Source: JAZQQB01 sp045628865
GTDB taxonomy: Bacteria; Bacillota; Clostridia; Lachnospirales; Lachnospiraceae
DNA length: 64,000 nucleotides
Assembly: GCA_045628865.1 (NCBI GenBank)
Contig: JAZQQB010000029.1
Span: forward strand, 1 to 64,000
Direction: 5' to 3'
The first letter of the stretch is position 1. Every line of letters starts with the position of its first letter. The notes under the pieces are model-generated. The model was not told the origin of the DNA. It saw only the letters and a program-made list of their open reading frames with translations, and ran no database searches. The position numbers were made by a program, and so were the translations under genes. Below, one piece after another: positions 25,513 through 33,744 of the stretch.

Positions 25513-26188
25513 TATACTAGTTGTGGCGGCGCATCCAGATGATGAAATATTAGGTGTGGGTGGAACTATTAGAAAGCATATTGATAATGGTGATACAGTA
25601 TTTGCTTTGATTCTTGGAGAAGGGCAAACTTCAAGATGGACAAACCGCGAACTGGCGGATCAGAAGGTGGTTCAAGAATTACATAAAGATTCTATGAAAG
25701 CTGCTAATGTAATCGGTTTTAAAGAGATATTTTTTGAATCCTTACCAGACAATAGATTTGATTCTGTTACGTTATTAGATGTAGTGAAAATCGTTGAAGG
25801 ACATGTAAGAGAATTGAAACCTGAGATTATTTATACACATCACTCAGGGGATTTAAATGTTGACCATAGAGTAACTTATCAGGCTGTGATTACTGCAACT
25901 AGACCAATAGGTGAGTATTCAGTAAAAGAAATATATGGATTTGAAACGGTTTCTTCAACAGAATGGAATTTCGGAAATAAGAATGAAAGCTTTTTTCCAC
26001 AAAAATATGTAAATGTTGAGCAAACCTTTGAATGTAAATGCCAGGCAATGAAGGAATATGAAACAGAACTATGTGAATTTCCACATCCGAGGTCGTTGAA
26101 AATGTTGAAATCCTTAGCAGAAGTTAGGGGCGCAACAGTTGGTGTAAGGTTAGCTGAGGCATTTGAAGTGATTCGTATAGTTGATTAA
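25505..26188 (+). CDS. PIG-L/LmbE family deacetylase
   Basis: The 227-residue protein begins with AAHPDDEILGVGGT, the zinc-binding HPDDE motif of LmbE/PIG-L N-deacetylases (His10, Asp13). The second metal motif HHSGDLNVDHR follows near residue 118. These enzymes remove N-acetyl groups from sugars. It is translationally coupled to the formyltransferase through an eight-base overlap. An acetamido group could thus be exchanged for formamido on one substrate. GGAGGGGGC is its ribosome site. Its place inside the Pse operon is unusual. Confidence 0.85.
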   Translation: MSNILVVAAHPDDEILGVGGTIRKHIDNGDTVFALILGEGQTSRWTNRELADQKVVQELHKDSMKAANVIGFKEIFFESLPDNRFDSVTLLDVVKIVEGHVRELKPEIIYTHHSGDLNVDHRVTYQAVITATRPIGEYSVKEIYGFETVSSTEWNFGNKNESFFPQKYVNVEQTFECKCQAMKEYETELCEFPHPRSLKMLKSLAEVRGATVGVRLAEAFEVIRIVD

Positions 26189-26199
26189 AGGATAGAAAC

Positions 26200-27345
26200 A
26201 TGATTTTTGTACGTGCAGATGGTAATAAAATAATTGGGCTTGGTCATGTTATGAGATGCTTATCGATTGCAGATGCTGCCTTAAAAGAGGGAATAAAAGT
26301 ACAGTTTTTGGTAGCAGATGATTGTGTGGCTGGTCTTATTATGGACAGAGGTTATAATGTTTATATTTTAGGAACAGATTATAAGAACATGGAATCGGAA
26401 ATACCTCTTATTGAAAAAATATTGGAAGAGACAACAGAATCAAGACAGATTAAACCACTGTGCTTAGTAGATAGCTACCAGATGACAGAAAGCTATTTAA
26501 AGCAGCTTTCCAAATATATGAAAGTGGCAGTGATGGATGATCTTTTTGCAATGGATTACCCCGTGGATTTGGTGATCAATTACAATATTTATGGAGATTT
26601 GTTGCTAGAAAAGGAAACAGCTTATCCTGACCGCAAGCATTTAACAGGAGTAAGCTTCGCACCACTTCGAGAACAGTTTATACAGAAAAGAGATGAACTG
26701 ATTTTCGAGCAAGTGAAATATGAGAAATCCGGTGAAGAACAGAAGAGGAAAGCAGACCTTGAAAAGCATCAGGATTTCCAGATCTTGATTTCAACAGGAG
26801 GGTCAGATCCCTATTCACTTGCTGAGAAAATAGCAAAAGCCTTGATACAAAGTAACATAAATGGTAGTGAGACAGAATCACAAACCCGCCCAATTCACCT
26901 ACATATCGTGTGTGGAGCACTCAACCCTAACAAGGAAGCATTGCTTGCCTTAGAGAAGGAATATCAGGAACAGATTTCTGTACATATTGATGTAAAGGAT
27001 ATGGCAGGACTCATGAGTCAGTGTGATATGGCTATCACGGCAGCAGGCAGCACAGTATATGAATTGAGCACTTTGGGCATACCATTTGTATTATATTATT
27101 TTGTAGAAAACCAGAAGCTGATTGCAGAGCATGCAAAGAAAATCTTAGGTGTTACCAATGCTGGAGATTTTTCAAAAGAACCTGAGAATCAGGTAATGGG
27201 TCGAATCTTAGAAGAAACAAAGCATCTGTATGAAGATGTAGAGGATAGAAAGAAGCTATCTATGAGATTATCAAAGCTTGTAGATGGCAGGGGAGCAGAT
27301 AGAATTGCAAAGGAATTTAGAAAACTCAACAACGAAACTAAATAG
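26200..27345 (+). CDS. pseG: UDP-2,4-diacetamido-2,4,6-trideoxy-beta-L-altropyranose hydrolase, PseG
   Basis: The 381-residue GT-B-like protein has RADGNKIIGLGHVMRCLSIADA at the start, with the catalytic His16 of PseG. It also has VAVMDDLFAMDYPVDLVINYNIYGD and the C-terminal AITAAGSTVYELSTLGIPFV donor site. PseG removes UDP to free the altrose sugar for PseI. A charged insertion (about residues 170-190) lengthens it relative to typical PseG proteins (about 280-340 residues). It closes the pathway and overlaps the next gene by up to 62 bases. Confidence 0.9.
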   Translation: MIFVRADGNKIIGLGHVMRCLSIADAALKEGIKVQFLVADDCVAGLIMDRGYNVYILGTDYKNMESEIPLIEKILEETTESRQIKPLCLVDSYQMTESYLKQLSKYMKVAVMDDLFAMDYPVDLVINYNIYGDLLLEKETAYPDRKHLTGVSFAPLREQFIQKRDELIFEQVKYEKSGEEQKRKADLEKHQDFQILISTGGSDPYSLAEKIAKALIQSNINGSETESQTRPIHLHIVCGALNPNKEALLALEKEYQEQISVHIDVKDMAGLMSQCDMAITAAGSTVYELSTLGIPFVLYYFVENQKLIAEHAKKILGVTNAGDFSKEPENQVMGRILEETKHLYEDVEDRKKLSMRLSKLVDGRGADRIAKEFRKLNNETK

Positions 27346-29227
27346 TGAGAGCAGTTTTTTTTCGAAGCTGTTACAGCTTGTGATTCTTCCACTGATTTTG
27401 TTTGTGGTTTGTATGCTGCCGATTGGACGAGGGGTAGATGTGTCAGATACCATGTACAGCCTATCCAGTGATGTGCTTTTTCCGAAGGCTCAGGGAAGCT
27501 GGAATCTGTTTATGGCGTATTATCTTGCTAATTTCACAGGATACCTTTTCACGCTGTTGCCATTTGGACATACCCTGATTGGTATGAATTTTTACACATC
27601 CTTAGTGGTATATGGTTCTGCATTACTTGTGTATTTCCACTTTGGAAAAAGAAAAGAAATCTCATATCCGGTATTATTTGTAAGTGAGCTTATTGCCGTT
27701 TGCTATCGTTGGTGTCCGACTACAGTGTTATATAACTTTTTAAGTTATTTTCTATGGATCATTGTAATTATCCTGCTTCGAAAAGCATTGATAGATGAAA
27801 AAAACATGGCAACCTGCGAAATTGATGCAGACAAAACAGGGGCAGCAAGGAAAGAAAAATCTTCTTTATCGCGTTGCTTTGCAGCTGGTGTGATCTTAGG
27901 CGTTGCTGTTATGGTGAAGTTCACCAACATCACTGCAGCGATTCTGATCTTACTTGTGCTCTACAATGCCTTCTTAACAAAGGAAAAGGCAGCCAATTTG
28001 TGGAAAAAGGCAGGATTTTGCGTTGCGGGATTTGCAGCAGGCTTCGGAGTGTTGTTTTTTGTAATGGAGATCGTTTACGGAAGCGGCACATATATGGATA
28101 TGATCCGATTCCTATTTGGAATGACAGATACAGCAACAGATTATCAGGCATCCAGCATGCTTTCTGATATTGCAAAATATTACCTACAGGTGTTCCCGTT
28201 TTTAGCAGGGATTCTTGTAGCGGTGTTGGCAGGCGTGATATTTCTTATTGTTGCTGGTAAACTAGATCAGAAACAGAAGGCAGTCAGTCAGGAGAATGCG
28301 CAGAAGGAAGGTCTTTATACAAGAGCTGCCAGAGTGATCTATGTACTATGTATTCCAGTATTGATGCGTCTTTACTACGGACGTGGTCTTTTTGGTACAA
28401 ATTATCAGGACACCTTTGCTATTATCTTTTTAGGAACTTTGTTGGTATTGTTCATAGCACTTCTTTGTGTGTGGACAATGATTCGAAAAAAAGCACAGCG
28501 CGTGGATAAGTTAGACGCATTATTGGTGCTATTACTGATCTTTATTACACCACTTGGAAGCAACAATGGTGTATATCCGCTAATGGATAATCTGTTTTTG
28601 ATCGTTCCACTTGGAATCAGCTTATTGATCAAGGTAGCTGTGAAAACACCAGTAAGCAAAGCAGTTCAGATGCCAGTGATTACCATGTTTATTGCATTCT
28701 TCACACTGATGCTGATCCAGGGTGTGCAGTTTTACAGCACCTTTACCTTCAAGGGACAGGATGCGGGACAGATATGTGATACAAAAATCACAGATGTGGA
28801 TGTTTTGACAGGTATGAAGACCAATGATGCAAGAAGTAAGATCCTTTCAGATACACTTATCCATGCTAATGAAATTGTGGATAAAACAAGTGAGAGAAAG
28901 CTTTTTACTTTTGGAGATATTCCAGGTTTCTTCTTTTTGCTGGATGATGTACAACCGGTGTTAACTACCACCTGGCCTGATCTTGATTCCTATGAGATTA
29001 CATATTTTGAGGAAGAACTGAGCGAAGAAACGAAACGGATTAAAGAGGAGAACTGTGAAAAACCAGTGATCATCTTAAGCAAGAAAAACACCAATTCACA
29101 GGAATCGGAGGAAGTATTCAGTGAAGAGGTGAAAATAAACAAAAAAGAACAATTAGTAAAAGAGTTTATGGATTCGTTAGAATATGTTATGATGTTTGAG
29201 AATGAAAGATATGAAATCTGGTATTGA
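27284..29227 (+). CDS. Polytopic membrane protein, GT-C-like
   Basis: The protein has up to 647 residues. ATG 27284 lies inside pseG; an in-frame TTG at 27305 behind GGGGAG is an alternative start. About eleven hydrophobic helices run through residues 30-475. A soluble C-terminal domain of about 160 residues follows (about 485-647). An early loop has PIGRGVDVSDTMYSL, where GVDVSDT may take the place of the acidic motif in the first loop of GT-C enzymes. The architecture fits lipid-sugar-dependent glycosyltransferases of the ArnT/PMT sort. The function is inferred, not recognised. Confidence 0.6.
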   Translation: MAGEQIELQRNLENSTTKLNSESSFFSKLLQLVILPLILFVVCMLPIGRGVDVSDTMYSLSSDVLFPKAQGSWNLFMAYYLANFTGYLFTLLPFGHTLIGMNFYTSLVVYGSALLVYFHFGKRKEISYPVLFVSELIAVCYRWCPTTVLYNFLSYFLWIIVIILLRKALIDEKNMATCEIDADKTGAARKEKSSLSRCFAAGVILGVAVMVKFTNITAAILILLVLYNAFLTKEKAANLWKKAGFCVAGFAAGFGVLFFVMEIVYGSGTYMDMIRFLFGMTDTATDYQASSMLSDIAKYYLQVFPFLAGILVAVLAGVIFLIVAGKLDQKQKAVSQENAQKEGLYTRAARVIYVLCIPVLMRLYYGRGLFGTNYQDTFAIIFLGTLLVLFIALLCVWTMIRKKAQRVDKLDALLVLLLIFITPLGSNNGVYPLMDNLFLIVPLGISLLIKVAVKTPVSKAVQMPVITMFIAFFTLMLIQGVQFYSTFTFKGQDAGQICDTKITDVDVLTGMKTNDARSKILSDTLIHANEIVDKTSERKLFTFGDIPGFFFLLDDVQPVLTTTWPDLDSYEITYFEEELSEETKRIKEENCEKPVIILSKKNTNSQESEEVFSEEVKINKKEQLVKEFMDSLEYVMMFENERYEIWY

Positions 29228-29345
29228 TATTCACGGGATAACAAGAAAGATATCTGTCCGTATGGTTGAAAAGAAAACGGATACGAAGCAATATAAAAAC
29301 ATGTGGAATCAGTTCGGATGGAATGGATATAGATTTTGGAGGATA

Positions 29346-30488
29346 ATGAAAATGATAGCATTTAATGTACCACCATGTGGAAAAAAGGCATTTGACTATA
29401 TGCGTGAATGTGTAACCAATGAGAAGATTTGTGGGGATGGTCCATACACCAGGAAAGTAAGCGAATGGTTTGAGAATGAGACAAAAACAGCTAAGTGTCT
29501 CATGACACCATCCTGTACACAGGCTTTGGAATTAGCAGCATTGTTATTAGATATCCAGCCAGGGGATGAAGTGATCATGCCATCCTATACATTTGTATCA
29601 ACTGCAGATGCATTTGTACTTCGTGGCGCCGTTCCGGTTTTTATCGATATCAGACCTGATACTATGAATATGGATGAATCTCTGATTGAGGATGCCATTA
29701 CAGAGAAAACCAAGGCAATTGTACCAATGCATTATGCCGGAGTTGCATGTGAGATGGATACCATTATGGCAATTGCCAAAAAGCATAACCTGTATGTGGT
29801 AGAGGATGCTGCACAGGGTGTGACAGCATATTATAAGGGAAAGGCACTCGGAACCTTTGGTGAGTTTGGTGCATTTAGTTTCCATGAAACAAAGAATTAC
29901 AGCATGGGTGAAGGTGGCGCATTACTGATCCGTGATGAGAAGTTTATTGAGCCAGCTGAGATTATCCGTGAAAAAGGTACTGACCGCAGCAAATATTTCC
30001 GTGGTCAGGTAGATAAATACAGATGGCAGAATTATGGTTCTTCTTATCTGCCAAGCGATATGTTAGCAGCATATATGTATGCTCAGTTAGAGGAAGTGGA
30101 AGAAATCCAGAAATCAAGATTAGGTGCGTACAATCTTTACAAAGAGATGTTAACACCACTTGCCAACAAGGGTGTGATCGAGCTTCCATATGTACCAGAG
30201 GAATGTACACACAATGCGCACATGTTCTATATTAAGTGTAAGGACTTAGAAGAACGCAGCCGCATGTTTAAATATTTGAAAGAGGATTGTGGTATCTTAC
30301 CAGCTTCTCATTATGTGCCATTACACACAGCACCTGCAGGACTTAAATTTGGCCGTTTCCATGGAGAAGACAAGTATACCACCAAGGAAAGTGAAAGATT
30401 GTTGAGACTTCCTATGTACTATGGTCTGACAAATGAGCAGGTAGAATTAATCGTAGGTAAGGTGGAAGAATTCTATGGTATTCGCTGA
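29346..30488 (+). CDS. DegT-family sugar aminotransferase, WecE/RffA-like
   Basis: The 380-residue protein starts at ATG 29346 behind TTTGGAGGATA. It has MIAFNVPPCGKKAFDYM, CGDGPYTRKVSEWF, CTQALELAALLL and VEDAAQGVTAYYKGK. The PLP lysine K183 lies in SFHETKNYSMGEGGAL. This last motif and SSYLPSDMLAAYMYAQLE are diagnostic of WecE (dTDP-4-amino-4,6-dideoxygalactose transaminase). The product would be dTDP-Fuc4N. The dTDP-glucose pathway genes RmlA and RmlB are not in the window. The preceding 118 bp (29228-29345) contains no gene. Confidence 0.85.
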   Translation: MKMIAFNVPPCGKKAFDYMRECVTNEKICGDGPYTRKVSEWFENETKTAKCLMTPSCTQALELAALLLDIQPGDEVIMPSYTFVSTADAFVLRGAVPVFIDIRPDTMNMDESLIEDAITEKTKAIVPMHYAGVACEMDTIMAIAKKHNLYVVEDAAQGVTAYYKGKALGTFGEFGAFSFHETKNYSMGEGGALLIRDEKFIEPAEIIREKGTDRSKYFRGQVDKYRWQNYGSSYLPSDMLAAYMYAQLEEVEEIQKSRLGAYNLYKEMLTPLANKGVIELPYVPEECTHNAHMFYIKCKDLEERSRMFKYLKEDCGILPASHYVPLHTAPAGLKFGRFHGEDKYTTKESERLLRLPMYYGLTNEQVELIVGKVEEFYGIR

Positions 30489-32634
30489 TGACTTTCGATT
30501 GAAACTGAATAAGATTTTAGCCCTGGCAGTGACAATACTGGTTGGGCTATTTGTGGTTCTAAGATTTGATATTTATTATGATCTTAACGATGATATTGTT
30601 ATGAGAGATATTCTGGCTGGAATCTATTCAGGAACACCAGAAACCAGAAATATGCAGATGCTGTATCCTATGAGCTTTGTGCTTGCGGTACTTCACAGCA
30701 TCATTCCAATCATCCCATGGTATGGAGTTATGCTTGGATTTTTCCAGTTGTTTTGTTTGTTTTTGATTACAGAAAGAGCCCTTGATTTTTGTGCGAGGAT
30801 ATCTGGAAAGCTTTTGATGTGTGTGTCTGTAATCTGTATCTGGACAGGATTATTTTCTTATCGTTTTGTATTTTTACATTATACAGTAACGGCAGGAATC
30901 CTGGTTGCAACAGCGATTTTCAGATTTATGACTAATTATAGTACAGATCCGGATGAGATCAGCTTTACCCAGGATACAGCCCGTGTGACCCGAGATGATA
31001 TGCGAGTAGGAGAATTCTTAAAAAAGAATATCATCAATATGATTTTACTCATTGCAGCTTTTATGCTTCGTTCAGAGTTGGCACTTTTGATGCTGCCATT
31101 TATGTGTGTTGCAGTGGTTTTGAAATGGGCAGAGGAGCAGCCGGTATTTACCTTTGAAAACTTTAAGAAATTTGGTTCTTTAGTGTTGATTGTAGTAGCA
31201 GCCTGTGCCTTTTTACTGACAGTAGACAGCATTGCTTACAGTAGAACCAACTGGAGTAATTTCAGAGATCTGTTTGATGCCAGAACAGAAATTTATGACT
31301 TTACAGGAATTCCTTCCTATGAAGAAAATCAGGCATTCTATGAATCTATTCAGGTTAGTCGTGAAGAATATGATTTGATGACAAGCTATAATTATAGCCT
31401 ATCTGATAATTTGAACTATAAAAAATTCGTAGCCATTGCCGAGTATGCAGATAATCTTCAGGAAAAGGCAGCCTCTCCAGCAGAGCGTAATAAGGTGGCT
31501 ATGTGGAAATACGTGAAGTATTACTTTAATGCTTCTTATTGTCCATGGGTGTATATCAGCATTTTGTTGAGCGTACTTGTACTTATCGCAGCGCTTTTGC
31601 AGAAGCAGTTCCAGATCATTTGGAAGCTTATTTTGTTAAATGTATTTCGCATGATTCCCTGGATCTACATTTATTATAAGGGACGTATTGTAGAGCGTGT
31701 TATGACGCCGCTTCTATTTGTAGAAATGATCTTGTTAGCAGCAATGCTTTTGATGGAATTTGGTGTTGTTGTGGAGAAGCAGAATGGATACCGTACAGAG
31801 CTAAGACGTATGCGTGTGTTAAGCAAATGGGAAGAGCGAAGAGAGAATATGGTACGTGTATTCCCTGTAATCGCATTGCTCGTAATGGTTGTTGTTTCAG
31901 GAGTGATAGTGCCAGAGGGATATCAGAAAACTACAAAGGAGTATAAGAATCGTGAACAGGCAGCACAGCTTTTGGACAAGGTGAATGCATACATGTCTGA
32001 GCATGGAAATACCTATTACCTGATTGATGTATATTCCTCCACAAGTGTTGTGCTACAGGATTCATCAGAGTTTGTGAACGTTTCTAAGAAGGTCTATGCG
32101 GATGTATCTACCAACTTTGGTAATTATGATATGTTAGGTGGTTGGATCGTCAAGAGTCCACTTTATCAGGATAAGCTTGAATATGCAGAGAAAAAAGTGG
32201 TAAACGTGAAATATCCGGAAATCAGTGAAACGGAGTCGGAAACTATTCAGCCAGAAAGCGTGGAAGAAGTAGTGGAAGATTCAGCAGATGAGATTTCGAC
32301 GCATTTAGCAGAGTATGATCAGAATACCTTAGAGAATCTAAAGGAACAGTCATACTTAGGATATCAGTTGGTAGCGAATCCATCGGGATATCAGCTGATC
32401 ATCAGAAGTGATAGAGACTATAGCTGGCTGACTTCCTATTATGCAAGTTTAGGAATCACGGTTGAGTTGCAGCTTGTTGATGAAATTGCTGATTCTAATA
32501 CAAGAGATGCCGTGGGTGTGTACCAGGTAGTGGTTACAGCAGTCAATGAACAGGTGGTTTTAGAAGAAATCAATGACGAGCAAACGCCAGGCGCATCTAC
32601 ATTAATAAACCGTGGAAGAGACCAGATACAGTAA
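30475..32634 (+). CDS. Large polytopic membrane protein with extracellular tail
   Basis: The protein has 719 residues; its start overlaps the WecE stop by 14 bases. Helices occur at about 12-32, 62-85, 90-110, 120-145, 188-215, 235-255, 360-380, 390-430 and 465-485. The first loop has YYDLNDDIVMRDILAG, an acidic pair in the position typical of GT-C enzymes. After residue 490 a soluble region follows with an acidic linker (SETESETIQPESVEEVVEDS, near 585). I do not recognise the family. It is likely a lipid-linked-sugar glycosyltransferase or a polymer-modifying protein. Confidence 0.55.
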   Translation: MVFADDFRLKLNKILALAVTILVGLFVVLRFDIYYDLNDDIVMRDILAGIYSGTPETRNMQMLYPMSFVLAVLHSIIPIIPWYGVMLGFFQLFCLFLITERALDFCARISGKLLMCVSVICIWTGLFSYRFVFLHYTVTAGILVATAIFRFMTNYSTDPDEISFTQDTARVTRDDMRVGEFLKKNIINMILLIAAFMLRSELALLMLPFMCVAVVLKWAEEQPVFTFENFKKFGSLVLIVVAACAFLLTVDSIAYSRTNWSNFRDLFDARTEIYDFTGIPSYEENQAFYESIQVSREEYDLMTSYNYSLSDNLNYKKFVAIAEYADNLQEKAASPAERNKVAMWKYVKYYFNASYCPWVYISILLSVLVLIAALLQKQFQIIWKLILLNVFRMIPWIYIYYKGRIVERVMTPLLFVEMILLAAMLLMEFGVVVEKQNGYRTELRRMRVLSKWEERRENMVRVFPVIALLVMVVVSGVIVPEGYQKTTKEYKNREQAAQLLDKVNAYMSEHGNTYYLIDVYSSTSVVLQDSSEFVNVSKKVYADVSTNFGNYDMLGGWIVKSPLYQDKLEYAEKKVVNVKYPEISETESETIQPESVEEVVEDSADEISTHLAEYDQNTLENLKEQSYLGYQLVANPSGYQLIIRSDRDYSWLTSYYASLGITVELQLVDEIADSNTRDAVGVYQVVVTAVNEQVVLEEINDEQTPGASTLINRGRDQIQ

Positions 32635-32644
32635 AGAAAACTTT

Positions 32645-32781
32645 GGAGCCCGCTCCGGATTTCGCGGAGCGAAATGGAGATTAGTGTGTAAAATAGAATA
32701 TTTTAAACACCGGTCTATTTGTTTCACCCCCTTTAGGGGGTGCCCAAATAGCCTGCTCCAGATTTCACAAGTGAAATGGAG
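32645..32781 (+). promoter_or_regulatory. Three-hairpin leader with a sequestered ribosome site
   Basis: Two similar hairpins are present. CTCC-GG-ATTTCGC-GGA-GCGAAAT-GGAG spans 32653-32679. CTCC-AG-ATTTCAC-AA-GTGAAAT-GGAG spans 32756-32781. The arms covary (CGC/GCG against CAC/GTG). Between them, CTATTTG-TTT-CACCCCC-TTTA-GGGGGTG-CC-CAAATAG (32715-32751) is a strong stem-loop. The last GGAG, six bases before ATG 32788, is the ribosome site of the next gene and lies in the second stem. This suggests translational control or a repeated mobile palindrome. Confidence 0.65.
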
Positions 32782-32787
32782 AGTGTT

Positions 32788-33744
32788 ATGGAAGAAAAGA
32801 AACTGATCAGTTTTGTAATACCTTGTTATCGGTCAGCACTGACGATTGAAAAGGTTTTGGTGGAAATAGAAGAAACACTGGAAGCCAGGGATTTGGCCTC
32901 CTATGCATATGAGGTGATTTTAGTCAATGACAGTTCACCAGACAATACCTGGGATGTGATCAAGGACCTGGTTGCCAGAAAAAGCTATGTAAGAGCAGTA
33001 AATCTTGCTAGGAACTTTGGCCAGCATGCTGCATTGATGGCAGGTTTTCAGCTGGTAAAGGGTGATATTGTGGTGTGCTTAGATGATGATGGGCAGACAC
33101 CTGCTAACGAGGTCGGAAAGTTGTTACAGGCCATTGATGATGGCGCAGATGTTGTATATGCGAGCTATGAGAATAAGAAGCATTCTGCTTTCCGTAACTG
33201 GGGAAGTCATCTGAATGAGAAGATGCTTCGATACATGTTAAACAAACCAAAGACGCTGTATGTATCCAGCTATTTTGCAGCCAGAAGATTTGTGATCGAT
33301 GAAGTCAGCAGATATGTGAACAGCTATCCATATGTACTTGGGTTAGTACTTCGTACCACGAAAAATATTGTGAACGTTCCAGTGACCCACAGAGAAAGAG
33401 AAATTGGAACCAGTGGTTATACCTTAAAGAAATTATTTGCATTATGGTTTAATGGTTTCACTGCATTTTCCATCAAGCCTCTTCGTGTGGCAACTGCCTG
33501 TGGTGGTGTGTTTGCTACGTGTGGCTTTTTGTATGGAATCTATACCATCATCAAGAAATTAGTACTTGGGGACGCCGTGGCAGTAGGGTTTAGTGCCATG
33601 ATGTGTGTACAGGTTTTTGTTGGCGGTATGTTAATGTTGATGTTGGGTCTTATTGGAGAATATATAGGAAGAATTTATATCAGTCTCAATAATTCACCAC
33701 AGTTTGTGGTTCGTGAGATGATTGAAGGGGAAAAGAATGAGTAA
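32788..33744 (+). CDS. ArnC/GtrB-like polyisoprenyl-phosphate glycosyltransferase, GT2
   Basis: The 318-residue protein starts at ATG 32788; an upstream in-frame ATG at 32776 lies in the hairpin. ISFVIPCYRSALTIEK begins the GT2 domain. ILVNDSSPDNTW, RNFGQHAALMAGF and CLDDDGQTPANEV are close to ArnC. REIGTSGYTLKKLFAL follows, then two C-terminal membrane helices (about residues 230-250 and 265-290). It would charge undecaprenyl phosphate with a sugar. Proximity to the WecE-like aminotransferase suggests the 4-amino sugar. Its product could supply the GT-C-like proteins upstream. Confidence 0.88.
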   Translation: MEEKKLISFVIPCYRSALTIEKVLVEIEETLEARDLASYAYEVILVNDSSPDNTWDVIKDLVARKSYVRAVNLARNFGQHAALMAGFQLVKGDIVVCLDDDGQTPANEVGKLLQAIDDGADVVYASYENKKHSAFRNWGSHLNEKMLRYMLNKPKTLYVSSYFAARRFVIDEVSRYVNSYPYVLGLVLRTTKNIVNVPVTHREREIGTSGYTLKKLFALWFNGFTAFSIKPLRVATACGGVFATCGFLYGIYTIIKKLVLGDAVAVGFSAMMCVQVFVGGMLMLMLGLIGEYIGRIYISLNNSPQFVVREMIEGEKNE

